Both the position numbers and the translations under genes were made by a program. This document shows positions 40,096-51,056 of a DNA stretch of 64,000 nucleotides, piece after piece (the first letter of the stretch is position 1; every line of letters begins with the position of its first letter). The notes beneath the pieces are model-generated. The model was not told where the DNA came from. It was given only the letters and a program-made list of their open reading frames with translations, and searched no databases. Source of the stretch: Sorangium cellulosum. Lineage in GTDB: Bacteria; Myxococcota_A; Polyangia; Polyangiales; Polyangiaceae. The stretch lies in assembly GCF_001589285.1 (NCBI RefSeq), contig NZ_JEMA01000832.1, positions 1 through 64,000 of the forward strand. The letters run 5' to 3'.

Positions 40096-42111
40096 TCAGA
40101 ATCGTGAGACGAGCTCGAGCCGCGCGCCTTCGAACTGCGGGAAGGAGCGGCACACGCCGGAGACGCACCGCAAGCCCCCGCGCCGCTGGCCGACGAAGAG
40201 ATTCACCGTGTCGACGACCTGGTCGAGCGTCGTCCTCCTCGACCCGGACTTCCACTGCAACCCCCCGTTGAAGAAGTGGCAAAACTCGCGTTCCTTGCCG
40301 GGCCCACACCCGGGCACGGACGTGTACTCGTGGCCGAAAATTGCAGCGAGATGGGGCGACCACTGGAGCGCGAGGTAGTTGTCCCCTTCGAGCCAGGATG
40401 ATTCGAAGTTTTCCGGCCTGTAACGGCGACGGCTGTTGCCCTGGACCTGGAGCGAGAACGCGCCCGTGAGGTGCTTCACGACGTCGTAGCGGACGTAGCC
40501 TTCGCTGTAGAAGACGTTGCCGGAATCGGCCTCATCGGATTGCCGAACTCCAGCCCATGCGCGTACGTGCGAGCGGCGACCGTCGAAGTCGATCTCGGTG
40601 CCCGCCGCGGCGTCCCATGTGTCGGTCCGGTACGCTTCCTCCGTGTTGCATTCGTGGTTCGCCTGGCGCTCAGAGAAGCTCACATAGTGACCGAGCCAGG
40701 CGTAGATGGCCGCGCCCCGGTTGAAGCGGTAGTCGGCCCGCCCGCGCCCCCCTGTCACACAGACGTTGGGGGCCCCGATCGGCTCGACATAGACGGGCTC
40801 TGCCGTCGGAGGCTGGTTGTACGCCACCCCTTCGAACTCCGGCGCGCTGAACCCGGGGTTCGACAGCACCGAGACGTCGATGTTGGCCGACAGGGGGAAG
40901 AATCGCCGGTAGTGCTTGCCTTCGAGGGAGACCGCGAGCGGCCCGCTGCGCCCGTTCGCTGCCACGTAGACCGCATAGCCGGACAGGTCCTTTGTCGGCG
41001 CATTGTCCCGGTCGAGGTGGCCGTCGCGAAGCTGCTGGCCGGCGACCTCGACGTAGAGGTCACCGCGCTGGGCGATGGACGGTATGCTCACCGAGCCGCT
41101 GAACGTCCGGATCGTGTTGTGCTGCCGCGCAGGCGGCGCGCTGACGACGTTGAACTCGGGGAATTGACCGCCGCACAGCCGCGGCGCGGCCTGCGGATCC
41201 GCGCCGCCCTCGCTCAAGCACCGGTTGTACTCCTCGGTGTAAGACTTGCGCAGCAGCAGCGCGCCGTTCGCCGCGAGCTCGACGCCCTTCACGCCTGCCT
41301 CCAAGCGCCCGCCGAGCACGGTGTCCTCCAGGTAGTTCGGCCGTGCCGCCTCCACCACCGCGCGGGTGCGGGGGTTACCCTGCGCATCCAGCGTCGTCTC
41401 GTTCGTGACCAGGTCGTCGGCGGCAGGGAAGCCGAAGAAGAGCGGCGACCCATCTCCGTGGAGCCGCCGGCCGCTCGCGTCGTCCACGCGCAGCGGGTTC
41501 ATCTGCCCGGCAATGGCGGTGGCCTCGAGCCTGAGCGCCCCGAAGTCCTTGTCGAGCACGAGCCTGCCGCCCCTCAGCGTCGTGTCGATGGCCAGCTCGT
41601 CCATCTTGCGCACGCTGAAGACGAGGCCGCGTCCGAGCTGGGCGTAGAAGTCGCCCACCGTGGCCTCGACGCCGGGATAGGTGTAGGTCAGCCACAGCTT
41701 CGCCGGATAGACAGTCGTTCGATACCGCGTGTGGAGCTCCCGCCTGGCGTCTTCCAGCGAGAACGAGACCTCATCGTCCAGGACCTTTTGCTGCAGGTCG
41801 ATGCTCGTCGCCGACGGCCTGGCCACGTAAAAAGACGCGTTGAGCCGCGTGCCGAGCTGCAGGCGCCACCAGTTGATCTGAGCGTCCAGCCGGTCGAGGA
41901 TCTCTCCGTAGTTGTCGTCGAGGTATCGGGAAGGATAACGGGAGTCGTCGTTGCGGTTGTCGAAGTGGTAGGTGGCGGCCGCGGTGTTCACGACGTCGAG
42001 CGAGACCGGCTCACCCCCGACATTCGGGAGCTCGATCGCCCCCGCCGGGCAGGCCGCGAGGACGAGCGCCGCTATCAGGCAAGGACGGACGACGTGGAGC
42101 TGGCTGCGCAC
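40096..42111 (-). CDS. Outer-membrane beta-barrel protein (DUF6029-like)
   Basis: 671 residues from GTG 42111, with AGGA eight bases upstream. The signal peptide (PCLIAALVLAACPAGA) precedes a beta-strand-rich protein with many alternating hydrophobic/polar stretches, and the final residue is Phe (ELVSRF), a common barrel assembly signal. Repeated segments such as LWLTYTYPGVEATVGDF and YAWLGHYVSF fit transmembrane strands. Cys pairs occur in the loops. It begins a three-gene minus-strand row with two thioredoxin-like genes upstream. Substrate unknown. Confidence 0.68.
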   Translation of the reverse strand: MRSQLHVVRPCLIAALVLAACPAGAIELPNVGGEPVSLDVVNTAAATYHFDNRNDDSRYPSRYLDDNYGEILDRLDAQINWWRLQLGTRLNASFYVARPSATSIDLQQKVLDDEVSFSLEDARRELHTRYRTTVYPAKLWLTYTYPGVEATVGDFYAQLGRGLVFSVRKMDELAIDTTLRGGRLVLDKDFGALRLEATAIAGQMNPLRVDDASGRRLHGDGSPLFFGFPAADDLVTNETTLDAQGNPRTRAVVEAARPNYLEDTVLGGRLEAGVKGVELAANGALLLRKSYTEEYNRCLSEGGADPQAAPRLCGGQFPEFNVVSAPPARQHNTIRTFSGSVSIPSIAQRGDLYVEVAGQQLRDGHLDRDNAPTKDLSGYAVYVAANGRSGPLAVSLEGKHYRRFFPLSANIDVSVLSNPGFSAPEFEGVAYNQPPTAEPVYVEPIGAPNVCVTGGRGRADYRFNRGAAIYAWLGHYVSFSERQANHECNTEEAYRTDTWDAAAGTEIDFDGRRSHVRAWAGVRQSDEADSGNVFYSEGYVRYDVVKHLTGAFSLQVQGNSRRRYRPENFESSWLEGDNYLALQWSPHLAAIFGHEYTSVPGCGPGKEREFCHFFNGGLQWKSGSRRTTLDQVVDTVNLFVGQRRGGLRCVSGVCRSFPQFEGARLELVSRF

Positions 42112-42215
42112 CGTCAGGTTCCTACCACGGAGCTCTGGGCCGTGGAGCAGCGATCAAGCAGCCCATCGAGGCGCGAGCGCGCGCCGGGCGGTCGCCCCGG
42201 CGCGACGGCCCGGCG

Positions 42216-42740
42216 TCACTGGACGAGCGCCTTCTCGACCTGCTCGGTCAGGACGGCTTCGTCGCCGGGCTGGTACCCGCCGCGCTTGTGGAGGATCGTG
42301 CCGTCTCGGCCGATGAGCACGGCGAACGGGAGCTCGCGCTTCGGGTTGTACTTGGCGGCCACGGTCGTCTCCTCGTCGAGCAGCACCGGGAAGATCATCT
42401 CCTGGTCGTGGACCGTGCTGCTCACCTGCGCGCGGGACTCCGGCCCATCGAGCGACACGGCGAGCACGACGAACCCCTTTCCCCTGTGCTTCTTGTAGAG
42501 CTCGACGAGGTGGGGCATCTCCGCCAGGCACGGATCGCAGGTGGTCGACCAGAAATCGATCAAGACGACGCTCTTGCCGGCATAGTCCGAGAGCCTGATC
42601 GTCTTGCCGTCGAGGGCGGGGAGAGCGAAGTCTGGCGCCGGGCTCGACGATGAGCCGCCGGAGGCTGCTCCGCACGAGGTGGCCGCGAGGCCGAGGACAG
42701 TGAACGCGAGCGAGAGCGCGCAGCGGGTGGTTCGGTTCAT
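42216..42740 (-). CDS. TlpA/ResA-like thioredoxin lipoprotein
   Basis: From ATG 42740, 174 residues. A signal peptide ends near Cys 23 (AATSC), so lipid anchoring is likely though the lipobox is not canonical. The thioredoxin fold has active-site CDPC at Cys 68 and Cys 71 (FWSTTCDPCLAEMP) and the cis-Pro region LPFAVLIG. This is the TlpA/ResA class that reduces or oxidises extracytoplasmic thiols. It lies 104 bases upstream of the barrel gene and 142 bases after the second thioredoxin gene. Confidence 0.86.
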   Translation of the reverse strand: MNRTTRCALSLAFTVLGLAATSCGAASGGSSSSPAPDFALPALDGKTIRLSDYAGKSVVLIDFWSTTCDPCLAEMPHLVELYKKHRGKGFVVLAVSLDGPESRAQVSSTVHDQEMIFPVLLDEETTVAAKYNPKRELPFAVLIGRDGTILHKRGGYQPGDEAVLTEQVEKALVQ

Positions 42741-42882
42741 CGGGCTTTCCTGGCGAATGGGCCGGCCTGAGCGGCCGACGGATACGAGGCTCAACGTCGC
42801 GGGCGCCTGTCGCGGCGCCCTGGCAGGGGGGGCCACTCGGCGTGTCGTCCGGCGACTCGACGACGCGCGCACGGCGATTCGT

Positions 42883-43590
42883 TCAGATCTCGCCGTTCAT
42901 GATCTTCTCGAAGGTTCGCCAGAAATTGCTGTCCTCAGCGGGCACGCCGGCGACGACCTCGATGACGGTCATGTCCTGGGTCCTGACGAGCATGTTCGCC
43001 GGGAACGCGTCTGACTGGAAGAGCGCCCCGAGCTTGTACGAAGGGTCGATCGCCGATGGGTACTTCACCTCATACTGGGTCGTCCAGCGGCGCAGGTCGA
43101 GCGCCACCGCCGGCTCGCCAGGATTCCTCCCGTCCGCGAGCTGCATCAGGAACTCGCCGCCCAGCGGCTGATACTTCTCGTAGAGCCTGGGCAGGACTGA
43201 CTCCGCCTCGATCCTGCAGGGGCCGCACCACACGGACGAGACGTCGATCAGCAGCACCTTCGGCTTCGGCTCGCCAGCGCCGTACTGCGAGCCCTCGGGA
43301 AATACCTCCGTCCCGGTCGGGTTGTAGAAGTCGGCGAGCTGAATCGGCTGCATCGTGTCGTTGTCCGCGTCGGCGTTGGCGTACCCGACGAACTGATAGT
43401 TCGCGATTACCCGGCCAGGGTTGACCCCGTAGGGACCCGCCGGGTAGCGAGCAGCGTTGGCCGCAGGCTGTCCCGTCCCCTCAGGAAAATCAGGAGCCGG
43501 TATGGGATCCTCTTCTCCCGCGCAGCCGACGAGCCCCAGGGTCGCCACGACGCCAAGGGCCATCCCACCGAGAACTGCGTCCATTCGCAT
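42883..43590 (-). CDS. Thioredoxin-like redoxin lipoprotein
   Basis: 235 residues. The signal peptide carries lipobox LVGC (Cys 23), followed by a 75-residue lead with Asn/Asp and Pro that may be a tether. A thioredoxin-fold domain has active site CGPC at Cys 122 and Cys 125 (VSSVWCGPCRIEAE). The central motif differs from the CDPC neighbour, so the two may have different redox roles. It is the first gene of the barrel/thioredoxin row and diverges from the Cys-rich lipoprotein gene at 43760. Confidence 0.84.
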   Translation of the reverse strand: MRMDAVLGGMALGVVATLGLVGCAGEEDPIPAPDFPEGTGQPAANAARYPAGPYGVNPGRVIANYQFVGYANADADNDTMQPIQLADFYNPTGTEVFPEGSQYGAGEPKPKVLLIDVSSVWCGPCRIEAESVLPRLYEKYQPLGGEFLMQLADGRNPGEPAVALDLRRWTTQYEVKYPSAIDPSYKLGALFQSDAFPANMLVRTQDMTVIEVVAGVPAEDSNFWRTFEKIMNGEI

Positions 43591-43759
43591 GATGCCACCG
43601 CCTGAAGTATGGTGTAGGAGTGCTCATTCTTCTGGGCGGCACGGGGGGCGTCAAGGGCAACCTTGTCGCGCCCGTTTCGCTCGGGGGGTGCTTTCCGCAA
43701 TCTCCGGCCAGGCCCGCCGTGCCTGCCCCATCCGCGGGCGTTTCCCGCGTTGAGGTCCT

Positions 43760-45091
43760 ATGCAGCAGGTTGTCGCCTCTCAGGGCGCCCATCGGCCCCG
43801 CTTCCGTCGTATCCACGCGTTTCTGATGCTGGGCTGCCTGGCGATGGGGGCTGCCAGCGCGGGCGGCGCCTGCTCCTCGTCGAGCACTCCGCGGGATGAA
43901 TGTTTCGGCGGGGTCGTCGTGAACGGCATCTGCGAGGGCAAGTGCGAGCCCGAGCTCTGCCTGGAGGGCAACACCTGCGTGGGCAACCGCTGCGTGCTCA
44001 AGTGCAGCAGCCACCTCGAATGCGTCCCTGGTCTCCAGGACTGTATGCCGGCCGAGGAAGATGACACGAACGCCGAGATTTCCGTTTGTCGGTCGAACGG
44101 GACGCTCGTGGGCTTCGGAGCGCCCTGTCCGTTCGGTCCCGAGTGCGGCCAGTTCGGGCGTTGCCCCGACGACTCGCCGTGCAACCCGATGCAGTGCAAC
44201 GGCAACCCCGGCGAGTGCCAGCGCGACACGGCGGCGTGCGGCGACGACCCCGCCTGCAACGCCGGGAAGTGCGCCGACGGCAGCGACTGCTTCATTCCGA
44301 CGTGCGCTCCCGCCGAGTGCACCTCCCTCGGCCTGGAGTGCCTCGGCAAGGGGGAGGGAGACGCGGAGGCCTACTGCACGCAGCCGCATTGCGCGAGCGA
44401 CGCGGACTGCCCCGGCGGCTACGAGTGCGCGGTGACCCGCGATCCTCACGCGATCTGCGGCACGGAGAAGGGGGATAACAGCTTCTGCGGCGAGACGACC
44501 GAGGAGTGCGTCGACCCCGCCACGTTCGGCGACGGCAACTCCTATGTCGAGGGGTCGTTGTGCCTGCTGCGCACCAACTGCGTCAAGCGCGCCCAGTGCG
44601 CGCCGTGCAGCTCCGATCTCGACTGCTCGCTCGTCCCAGGGCAGCGCTGCGTCACGATCGGCGGCGAGAGCCGGTGCGCCCGGGCGTGCAGCGAGGACTC
44701 CGACTGCGACCTCGACTACCAGTGCGAGGGCGAGGTGTGCACGCCGCGGTTCGGCGCCTGCGTCGGGGAGGGCAACTTCTGCGAGCCGTGCCGCAACGAC
44801 ACCGACTGCGGTGACGCAGGCTCCACCATGGAGTGCGCCACGACGTTGCGCGGCCAGCGCGCGTGCCTCGATGCGGCGTTGCCGGTCCGGTGCACCATGG
44901 ACGACCCGACCACGCTGCTGAACGAGAGCAACGCAGAGGACGTCTGCCCGAAGTCGCCCGGCGGGCTCGCCGGGGAGTGCGTGTGCGTCGAGACGAACTC
45001 GAACAGGGAATGTGTGGACTCGCGCTGCTACCTGCCGTCGCGCCGGGTCGACCCCAGGGATCAGTCCTCCAAGGTCGCCACCTGCTGGTGA
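43760..45091 (+). CDS. Very Cys-rich secreted protein (about 55 Cys)
   Basis: 443 residues with an N-terminal hydrophobic leader and a GGAC site that may be lipidated. The remainder has about 55 cysteines, mostly spaced as CxxxC, CxxxxC or DxDC, in repeats such as CASDADCPGGYEC and CSEDSDCDLDYQC. These resemble the small disulfide-bonded modules of myxobacterial surface proteins. No catalytic motif is seen. It is divergent from two thioredoxin-like lipoproteins and a barrel, which suggests its disulfides may be their client. Many cysteines argue for an oxidising extracytoplasmic home. Confidence 0.75.
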   Translation: MQQVVASQGAHRPRFRRIHAFLMLGCLAMGAASAGGACSSSSTPRDECFGGVVVNGICEGKCEPELCLEGNTCVGNRCVLKCSSHLECVPGLQDCMPAEEDDTNAEISVCRSNGTLVGFGAPCPFGPECGQFGRCPDDSPCNPMQCNGNPGECQRDTAACGDDPACNAGKCADGSDCFIPTCAPAECTSLGLECLGKGEGDAEAYCTQPHCASDADCPGGYECAVTRDPHAICGTEKGDNSFCGETTEECVDPATFGDGNSYVEGSLCLLRTNCVKRAQCAPCSSDLDCSLVPGQRCVTIGGESRCARACSEDSDCDLDYQCEGEVCTPRFGACVGEGNFCEPCRNDTDCGDAGSTMECATTLRGQRACLDAALPVRCTMDDPTTLLNESNAEDVCPKSPGGLAGECVCVETNSNRECVDSRCYLPSRRVDPRDQSSKVATCW

Positions 45092-45235
45092 GGAGACCGG
45101 CCGGAGGCAGGGCAGGGCGCTGGGGACGCGCAGGGACGACCGATGTCGCCCTGCGCCCGGCCCAAGCGAGCGGCCGCGAGCCCGCTGCGCTCGCCGGTTG
45201 ACGGGAATCCGGAGCAGTCCTAACTCCTTCGACCC

Positions 45236-46336
45236 ATGGCCATCACGAAGGACGCCGCGCTCGGTGCGCTGGCAAAGGTCGTCGCTCCGGACCTCCAGCG
45301 CCCGCTCACGGAGCTCGATCGCGTCCGGGATCTCTCGGTCGAGAACGGCGCGGTGTCGCTCACCGTCGAGCTGACCAGCTACTTCAAGCAGCGGCTCGCG
45401 GCGGACATCGAGGCCGCCCTCAAGGGCGCCGGCGCGAAGGACGTCCGGATCGCCTGGGAGGTCAGCATCCCGACGCGCACCATCCTTCCGGACGATCCGT
45501 CGCCGCGCGTGAAGAACATCGTCCTCGTGATGAGCGGCAAGGGCGGGGTCGGCAAGAGCACGGTCGCCGCCAACCTGACCCTGGCGCTCAGCCGCGAGGG
45601 GGCGAAGGTCGGCCTGCTCGACGCGGACATGTACGGGCCGAGCGTGCCGACCATGCTCGGCGTGATGGGTCGCCCGACGTCCGCCGACGGACAGAAGTTC
45701 CTGCCGCTCGAGCGCTTCGGCGTGAAGCTCATGTCCATCGGCTTCCTGCTGGAAGATCCGAGGTCGGCGGTCGTCTGGCGCGGGCCGATGCTCCAGAACG
45801 CCCTCATCCAGTTCATGCGCGACGTGGAATGGGGTGAGCTAGATTACCTCGTGCTGGATCTGCCGCCCGGGACCGGGGACATCGCGCTGACGATCTCCCA
45901 GAAGATGAGGACCACGGGGGCGATCGTCGTGACGACGCCGCAGGAGGTAGCCCTCCAGGACGTGTACAAATCGGTCTCGATGGCCCAGAAAGTCGGGATC
46001 GCCCTGCTCGGCGTGGTCGAGAACGAGAGCTACTTCGTCTGCGACGGGTGCAGCAAGCGGCACGAGCTCTTCGGTGCCGGCGGCGGGCAGAAGATCGCCG
46101 AGTTTGCCGAGGCGCCGCTGCTCGGCCAGATCCCCATGGACGCCGCCATCCGGGAGTGGGGCGACGCCGGCACCCCGGTCGTTCAGGCTGCCCCGGGCAG
46201 CCCGATCGCGCGCGCTTTCGTGGATGTGGCGGAGCGGCTGGCCGCCCAGGTCAGCGCCCACGACCTCGCGAGCGGGGGCGGCCTGCGCATCGACCGGAGC
46301 GGCGGAACGAACAAGCACCTGCCCATCATGCGGTAG
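45236..46336 (+). CDS. mrp: Mrp/NBP35-type P-loop ATPase, iron-sulfur carrier
   Basis: 366 residues. An N-terminal MIP18/DUF59 domain (residues 1-75) precedes a P-loop ATPase with the deviant Walker A SGKGGVGKST at about 100, the LLDADMYGPS motif and DLPPGTGDIAL. Cys residues in CDGCSKRHELF provide the metal site. Members bind and transfer [4Fe-4S] clusters to apoproteins. The start at 45236 has a weak TTGACG/TAACTC promoter-like pair just before it (45198-45226), implying a very short leader. Confidence 0.94.
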   Translation: MAITKDAALGALAKVVAPDLQRPLTELDRVRDLSVENGAVSLTVELTSYFKQRLAADIEAALKGAGAKDVRIAWEVSIPTRTILPDDPSPRVKNIVLVMSGKGGVGKSTVAANLTLALSREGAKVGLLDADMYGPSVPTMLGVMGRPTSADGQKFLPLERFGVKLMSIGFLLEDPRSAVVWRGPMLQNALIQFMRDVEWGELDYLVLDLPPGTGDIALTISQKMRTTGAIVVTTPQEVALQDVYKSVSMAQKVGIALLGVVENESYFVCDGCSKRHELFGAGGGQKIAEFAEAPLLGQIPMDAAIREWGDAGTPVVQAAPGSPIARAFVDVAERLAAQVSAHDLASGGGLRIDRSGGTNKHLPIMR

Positions 46337-46372
46337 GCTCTCGCGTAAACGTCCCGGGTACGTTATGGTTCC

Positions 46373-46405
46373 GGCCCCTTCCCCCCCAATCAAACCGAGG
46401 GGGCC
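46373..46405 (+). terminator. Hairpin between mrp and the S1-domain gene
   Basis: Nine-base arms (46373-46381 with 46397-46405, one G-T pair) surround a 15-base loop. It begins 36 bases after the mrp stop. It may end the mrp transcript or sit in the leader of the next gene. Confidence 0.45.
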
Positions 46406-46465
46406 GCTGGAGAGAACGCGAGCACGTTTCGCCCCCATCGGCATGCGTTGTCGCGCGAGGCGCGG

Positions 46466-48529
46466 ATGAATACCCACGAAAATACCACCACGCCGGCGGA
46501 CGCGCCGGCAGCTCCGGTCGACCAGGGCGGCCCGCTCGAGTCGTCGAACGCTGCGCCCGAGCAGGCAGCCCAAGCTCACGAGGCGGGGTCCACCTCCCCG
46601 CCGGAAGCGAGCGGCGAATCCGGCGGAGAAACATCGCCGCAGGCGAGCCCGACCCAGGACGAGGCAACCCCCGCCGCAGCGGCAGCCGCCGCCCAGGCGA
46701 GCTCTGCCGACGATGACGACGACTGGGAAGAGCAGCCGGGCGACAACATCGGCAACCGCGTTCCGGGTCTGCCGCGGGATGACATCGGCAACCGCAAGCC
46801 GGGTGCTCCGGGCAGGCGGAGCGCTCCGGCGGCCGGGAAGCCCGCGCAAGCCGGGAAGCCCGCGCAGGCAGCGAAGCCGGCGCTGGCCGTCGAGGCTGGC
46901 GCGGCCGCGCCGACGGAGGGGGGCGCTGGAAAAAAGCGCCGCCGTCGCCGCCGTCGCAAGGGCGCGGAGGAAGCGGGCCAGCCCGGGGCCGAGGCCGCCG
47001 AGGCGGTCGGAGCCGCGGCCGAGGCAGGAGACGCGGAGGCGTCCGACGCTGCAGAGGACGAGGGCGAGGAGGAGCAGGCGGCCGACGAGGCAGGGGGGCA
47101 GCCCCAGCCCGGAGGCGAGAAACGCAAGCGGCGCAAGGGTCAAGGCGCGCCGCCGCCGCGCGAGCGCCCGGCCTTCAGCATCGGCGAGGAAGTGTTCGGC
47201 AAGGTCAGCAGGATCACTGACCACGCCATCTGGATCGACATCGCTGGCAAGGCCACGGGGCTGTTCGACCGGCGCGAGATCCTCGATGAGGAGCCGCCTG
47301 TCGACGGCGACCAGTTCATCGCGACGGTGGCGAGCACCGGGGTGCGCGGGGGCATGCTCCTCCTGTCGAGGGCGCCGGTGCAGCTCGATCAGGCGCGCGC
47401 GCGCGCCGAGGCGGCGCTCCAGAGCGGCGAGGCGATCGAAGGGTTCGTGACCGGAGCGGTCAAGGGCGGGCTCGAGGTCGACCTCGGCGGTCTCCGCGCG
47501 TTCGCGCCGGCGTCGCACGTCGACCTGCGCCACGGGGCCGACCTCAACTACCTCGTGGGCCAGCGGCTCGACTTCATCGTGACGCAGTTCGCGAAGAAGG
47601 GGCGCGACATCGTCGTGTCCCGCCGCAAGATGCTCGAGGAGGAGAACCGGAAGGCGCGCACCGAGGCGCTCACGTCGATCGAGCCCGGCTCGCTGCACAA
47701 GGGCGTCGTGCGCAAGGTCGTCGCGTGGGGCGTGTTCGTCGCGCTCCCCGACGCCGGCGGCGTCGAGGGGCTGGTCCACATGAGCGAGGCGAGCCACGAC
47801 CGCGGCGCCAAGCTGGCCGACCTGTTCAAGCCGGGCGCCGAGATCGACGTGAAGGTCCTGCGCGTCGACGACAAGGGCAAGCTCTGGCTGAGCCGCAAGG
47901 CCGCCACGGTCGACCCGTGGGACGCGGTGAAGGACAAGTACGCGGTCGGGACGCGCCACAAGGGCAAGGTCGCTCGCCTGCAGCCGTTCGGCGCCTTCGT
48001 CGAGCTCGAGCCGGGCATCGATGGGCTCATCCACACGGCCGATCTGTCGATGAAGCCGATCCAGCACCCGGACGAGGTCGTGAAGGTCGGCGACGACATC
48101 GACGTGGTGGTCGCGAGCTGCGACGCCGCGGCCCGGCGGATCGGGCTCCACCCCGCCCCGCCCGAGGGCGAGGAGGCCGAGCCGCGCCAGCGCGTGCAGC
48201 AGGGCAGGCCGGTGAAGGTCGCCGTCACGCAGGTGACGGAAGGGGGGCTCGTCGTCCGGGTGCTCGGCGCCACGGGCCGGGCGGCCCGCGGCTTCATCCC
48301 GGCCGGCCACACGGGCACGCAGCGCGGCACCGACCTCCGCAAGGAGTTCCCCATCGGAACCCAGCTCGACGCGAAGGTCATCGAGGTGGATCCGCGCCGG
48401 GGAGAGGCGAAGCTGTCGATCCGCGCCCTCAAGGAGGACGCCGAGAAGCAGGCGTACCAGCAGTACCGCGCCGGCGTCGCGCGCGAAGCCAAGTTCGGCA
48501 CGTTCGCCGACCTGATGAAGAAGAGCTGA
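46466..48529 (+). CDS. S1-domain RNA-binding protein with five S1 repeats
   Basis: 687 residues from ATG 46466 (a TTG at 46448 is an alternative). The first about 230 residues are disordered: Ala/Glu/Ser-rich, a duplicated DNIGNR element, GKPAQ repeats and a KKRRRRRRRKG basic patch. Five S1 folds follow at roughly 238-305, 323-390, 405-475, 490-560 and 575-650, for example GEEVFGKVSRITDHAIWIDI, GVVRKVVAWGVFVALPD and GKVARLQPFGAFVELEPGID. The layout resembles ribosomal protein bS1 but differs in the N-terminus. It may help translation initiation or RNA decay. It lies after mrp. Confidence 0.85.
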   Translation: MNTHENTTTPADAPAAPVDQGGPLESSNAAPEQAAQAHEAGSTSPPEASGESGGETSPQASPTQDEATPAAAAAAAQASSADDDDDWEEQPGDNIGNRVPGLPRDDIGNRKPGAPGRRSAPAAGKPAQAGKPAQAAKPALAVEAGAAAPTEGGAGKKRRRRRRRKGAEEAGQPGAEAAEAVGAAAEAGDAEASDAAEDEGEEEQAADEAGGQPQPGGEKRKRRKGQGAPPPRERPAFSIGEEVFGKVSRITDHAIWIDIAGKATGLFDRREILDEEPPVDGDQFIATVASTGVRGGMLLLSRAPVQLDQARARAEAALQSGEAIEGFVTGAVKGGLEVDLGGLRAFAPASHVDLRHGADLNYLVGQRLDFIVTQFAKKGRDIVVSRRKMLEEENRKARTEALTSIEPGSLHKGVVRKVVAWGVFVALPDAGGVEGLVHMSEASHDRGAKLADLFKPGAEIDVKVLRVDDKGKLWLSRKAATVDPWDAVKDKYAVGTRHKGKVARLQPFGAFVELEPGIDGLIHTADLSMKPIQHPDEVVKVGDDIDVVVASCDAAARRIGLHPAPPEGEEAEPRQRVQQGRPVKVAVTQVTEGGLVVRVLGATGRAARGFIPAGHTGTQRGTDLRKEFPIGTQLDAKVIEVDPRRGEAKLSIRALKEDAEKQAYQQYRAGVAREAKFGTFADLMKKS

Positions 48530-48533
48530 GCCT

Positions 48534-48566
48534 GGAGGCGCGCGCCGCCCGCGCGGCCGCGCCTCC
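48534..48566. terminator. Hairpin between the S1 and ABC permease genes
   Basis: A 9-bp stem (48534-48542 with 48558-48566) starts just after the S1 gene stop. A second G+C-rich inverted repeat, CCCCGG...CCGGGG, follows near 48572-48598. The two genes converge here, so either may work for both strands. Confidence 0.5.
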
Positions 48567-48606
48567 GCCTTCCCCGGGTCGCCGCGGCGGTCCGGGGGAG
48601 CGCGCG

Positions 48607-49835
48607 CTACTCGCGCCCGAGCGCGTTCACCGGATCCATGCGCGCGGCCCGACGCGCCGGGAAGAACCCGAAGACGATCCCGATCGCCGTGCTCACCCCG
48701 AGCGCGACGCCGAGCGCCACGGGCTCGAGCTTCATCGGCCAGCCGAGGGCGCTCGAGAACCCGAGGATGACGCCGTACCCGAGCGCGCTGCCGACCAGGC
48801 CGCCGAGCGTGGCGAGCACGAGCGCCTCGAGCAGAAACTGCAGCAGGATGTCGATCTCCCGGGCGCCGATGGCCATCCGGATGCCGATCTCCCGGGTGCG
48901 CTCCGTGACCGACACCAGCATGATGTTCATCACGCCGATGCCGCCGACGACGAGCGACACCGCCGCGATGCTGACGAGCAATGCGGAGAGCGCCGCGAAG
49001 ATCGCGTCCTGCATGGCCTGGAACTCCGCCTGGCTCCGGACGGCGAAGTCGTCCTCGTCGCCCTCGCCGATGCGGTGCCGCTGCCGGAGGATCGCCTCGG
49101 CCTGCTGCCTGGCGCGCTCGGACGTCTCGGCCGACGTCGAGCTCAGCAGGATCGCGTGCACCTCGCCCGGCCGCGTGGCGACGACGTGCGACCGCATCGT
49201 GGTGATGGGCATCAGCACGATGTCGTCCTGGCTCTGCCCGAAGGGCGACGCCCCCTTCTCCTCGAGCACGCCGAGCACGCGGTAGGCCTGTCGGCCGACC
49301 CGCACCATGCGGCCGATCGGGTCGAGCGATCCGAACAGATCCCGCGCGGTCTGCGCGCCGATCACGACGACCTTCTCGGAGAGGTTCTCCGAGGCGGGGC
49401 TCCACGCCTCTCCCTGGGCCACCTTCCAGCTCCGGATTTCGAAGTAGCTGAGGCGCGTGCCGACGAGCGTCGGGCTCGAGTTCTGGCCCTCGTAGATGAC
49501 CTGGGCGCTCGACCTGAGGAAAGGCGCCGCGAGCCGGATGCTCGTCGACTCGCGCAGGAGCGCCTGGCTGTCGAGCTCCGAGAGCTTCGCGCCCGTGGTG
49601 CTGCGGACGCCCGAGGCGCGGGCGGAGCGCGCGAAGACGATGAGCGAGTTGGAGCCGAGGTTCGAGATCTGCGCGTTGACGTTGGCGCGCGCGCCGCTCG
49701 CCAGCGCCGTGACGGTGACCACGGCCGCGACGCCGATGGTGATCCCGAGGATCGTGAGCCCCGCGCGGAGCTTGTTCCGGCGGACGGCGCGCAGCGCGAT
49801 CACGACCGCCGACAAGACGCGGGTGAGCGCCGCGA

Positions 49836-49839
<4 letters not shown>
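48607..49839 (-). CDS. MacB-type ABC transporter permease (FtsX fold), second copy
   Basis: 410 residues. An N-terminal membrane helix ([23 protein letters not shown]), a periplasmic MacB core domain, and three C-terminal helices including [17 protein letters not shown] and [13 protein letters not shown]. It overlaps the other permease by four bases (ATGA at 49836-49839), so translation is coupled. Both permeases share motifs and are tandem paralogues. With the ATPase and the MacA-like adaptor they form an export or lipoprotein-handling machine driven from the inner membrane. Confidence 0.88.

Positions 49840-51052
<1,213 letters not shown>

Positions 51053-51056
<4 letters not shown>

Noticed and set aside
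45839-49405. A 1,188-codon open frame on the minus strand across the S1 gene
   Set aside because: It lies antisense to the S1-domain gene and overlaps a real permease gene. It has no family motif and its residues are Arg/Glu/Leu-rich shadow of the high-G+C coding strand.
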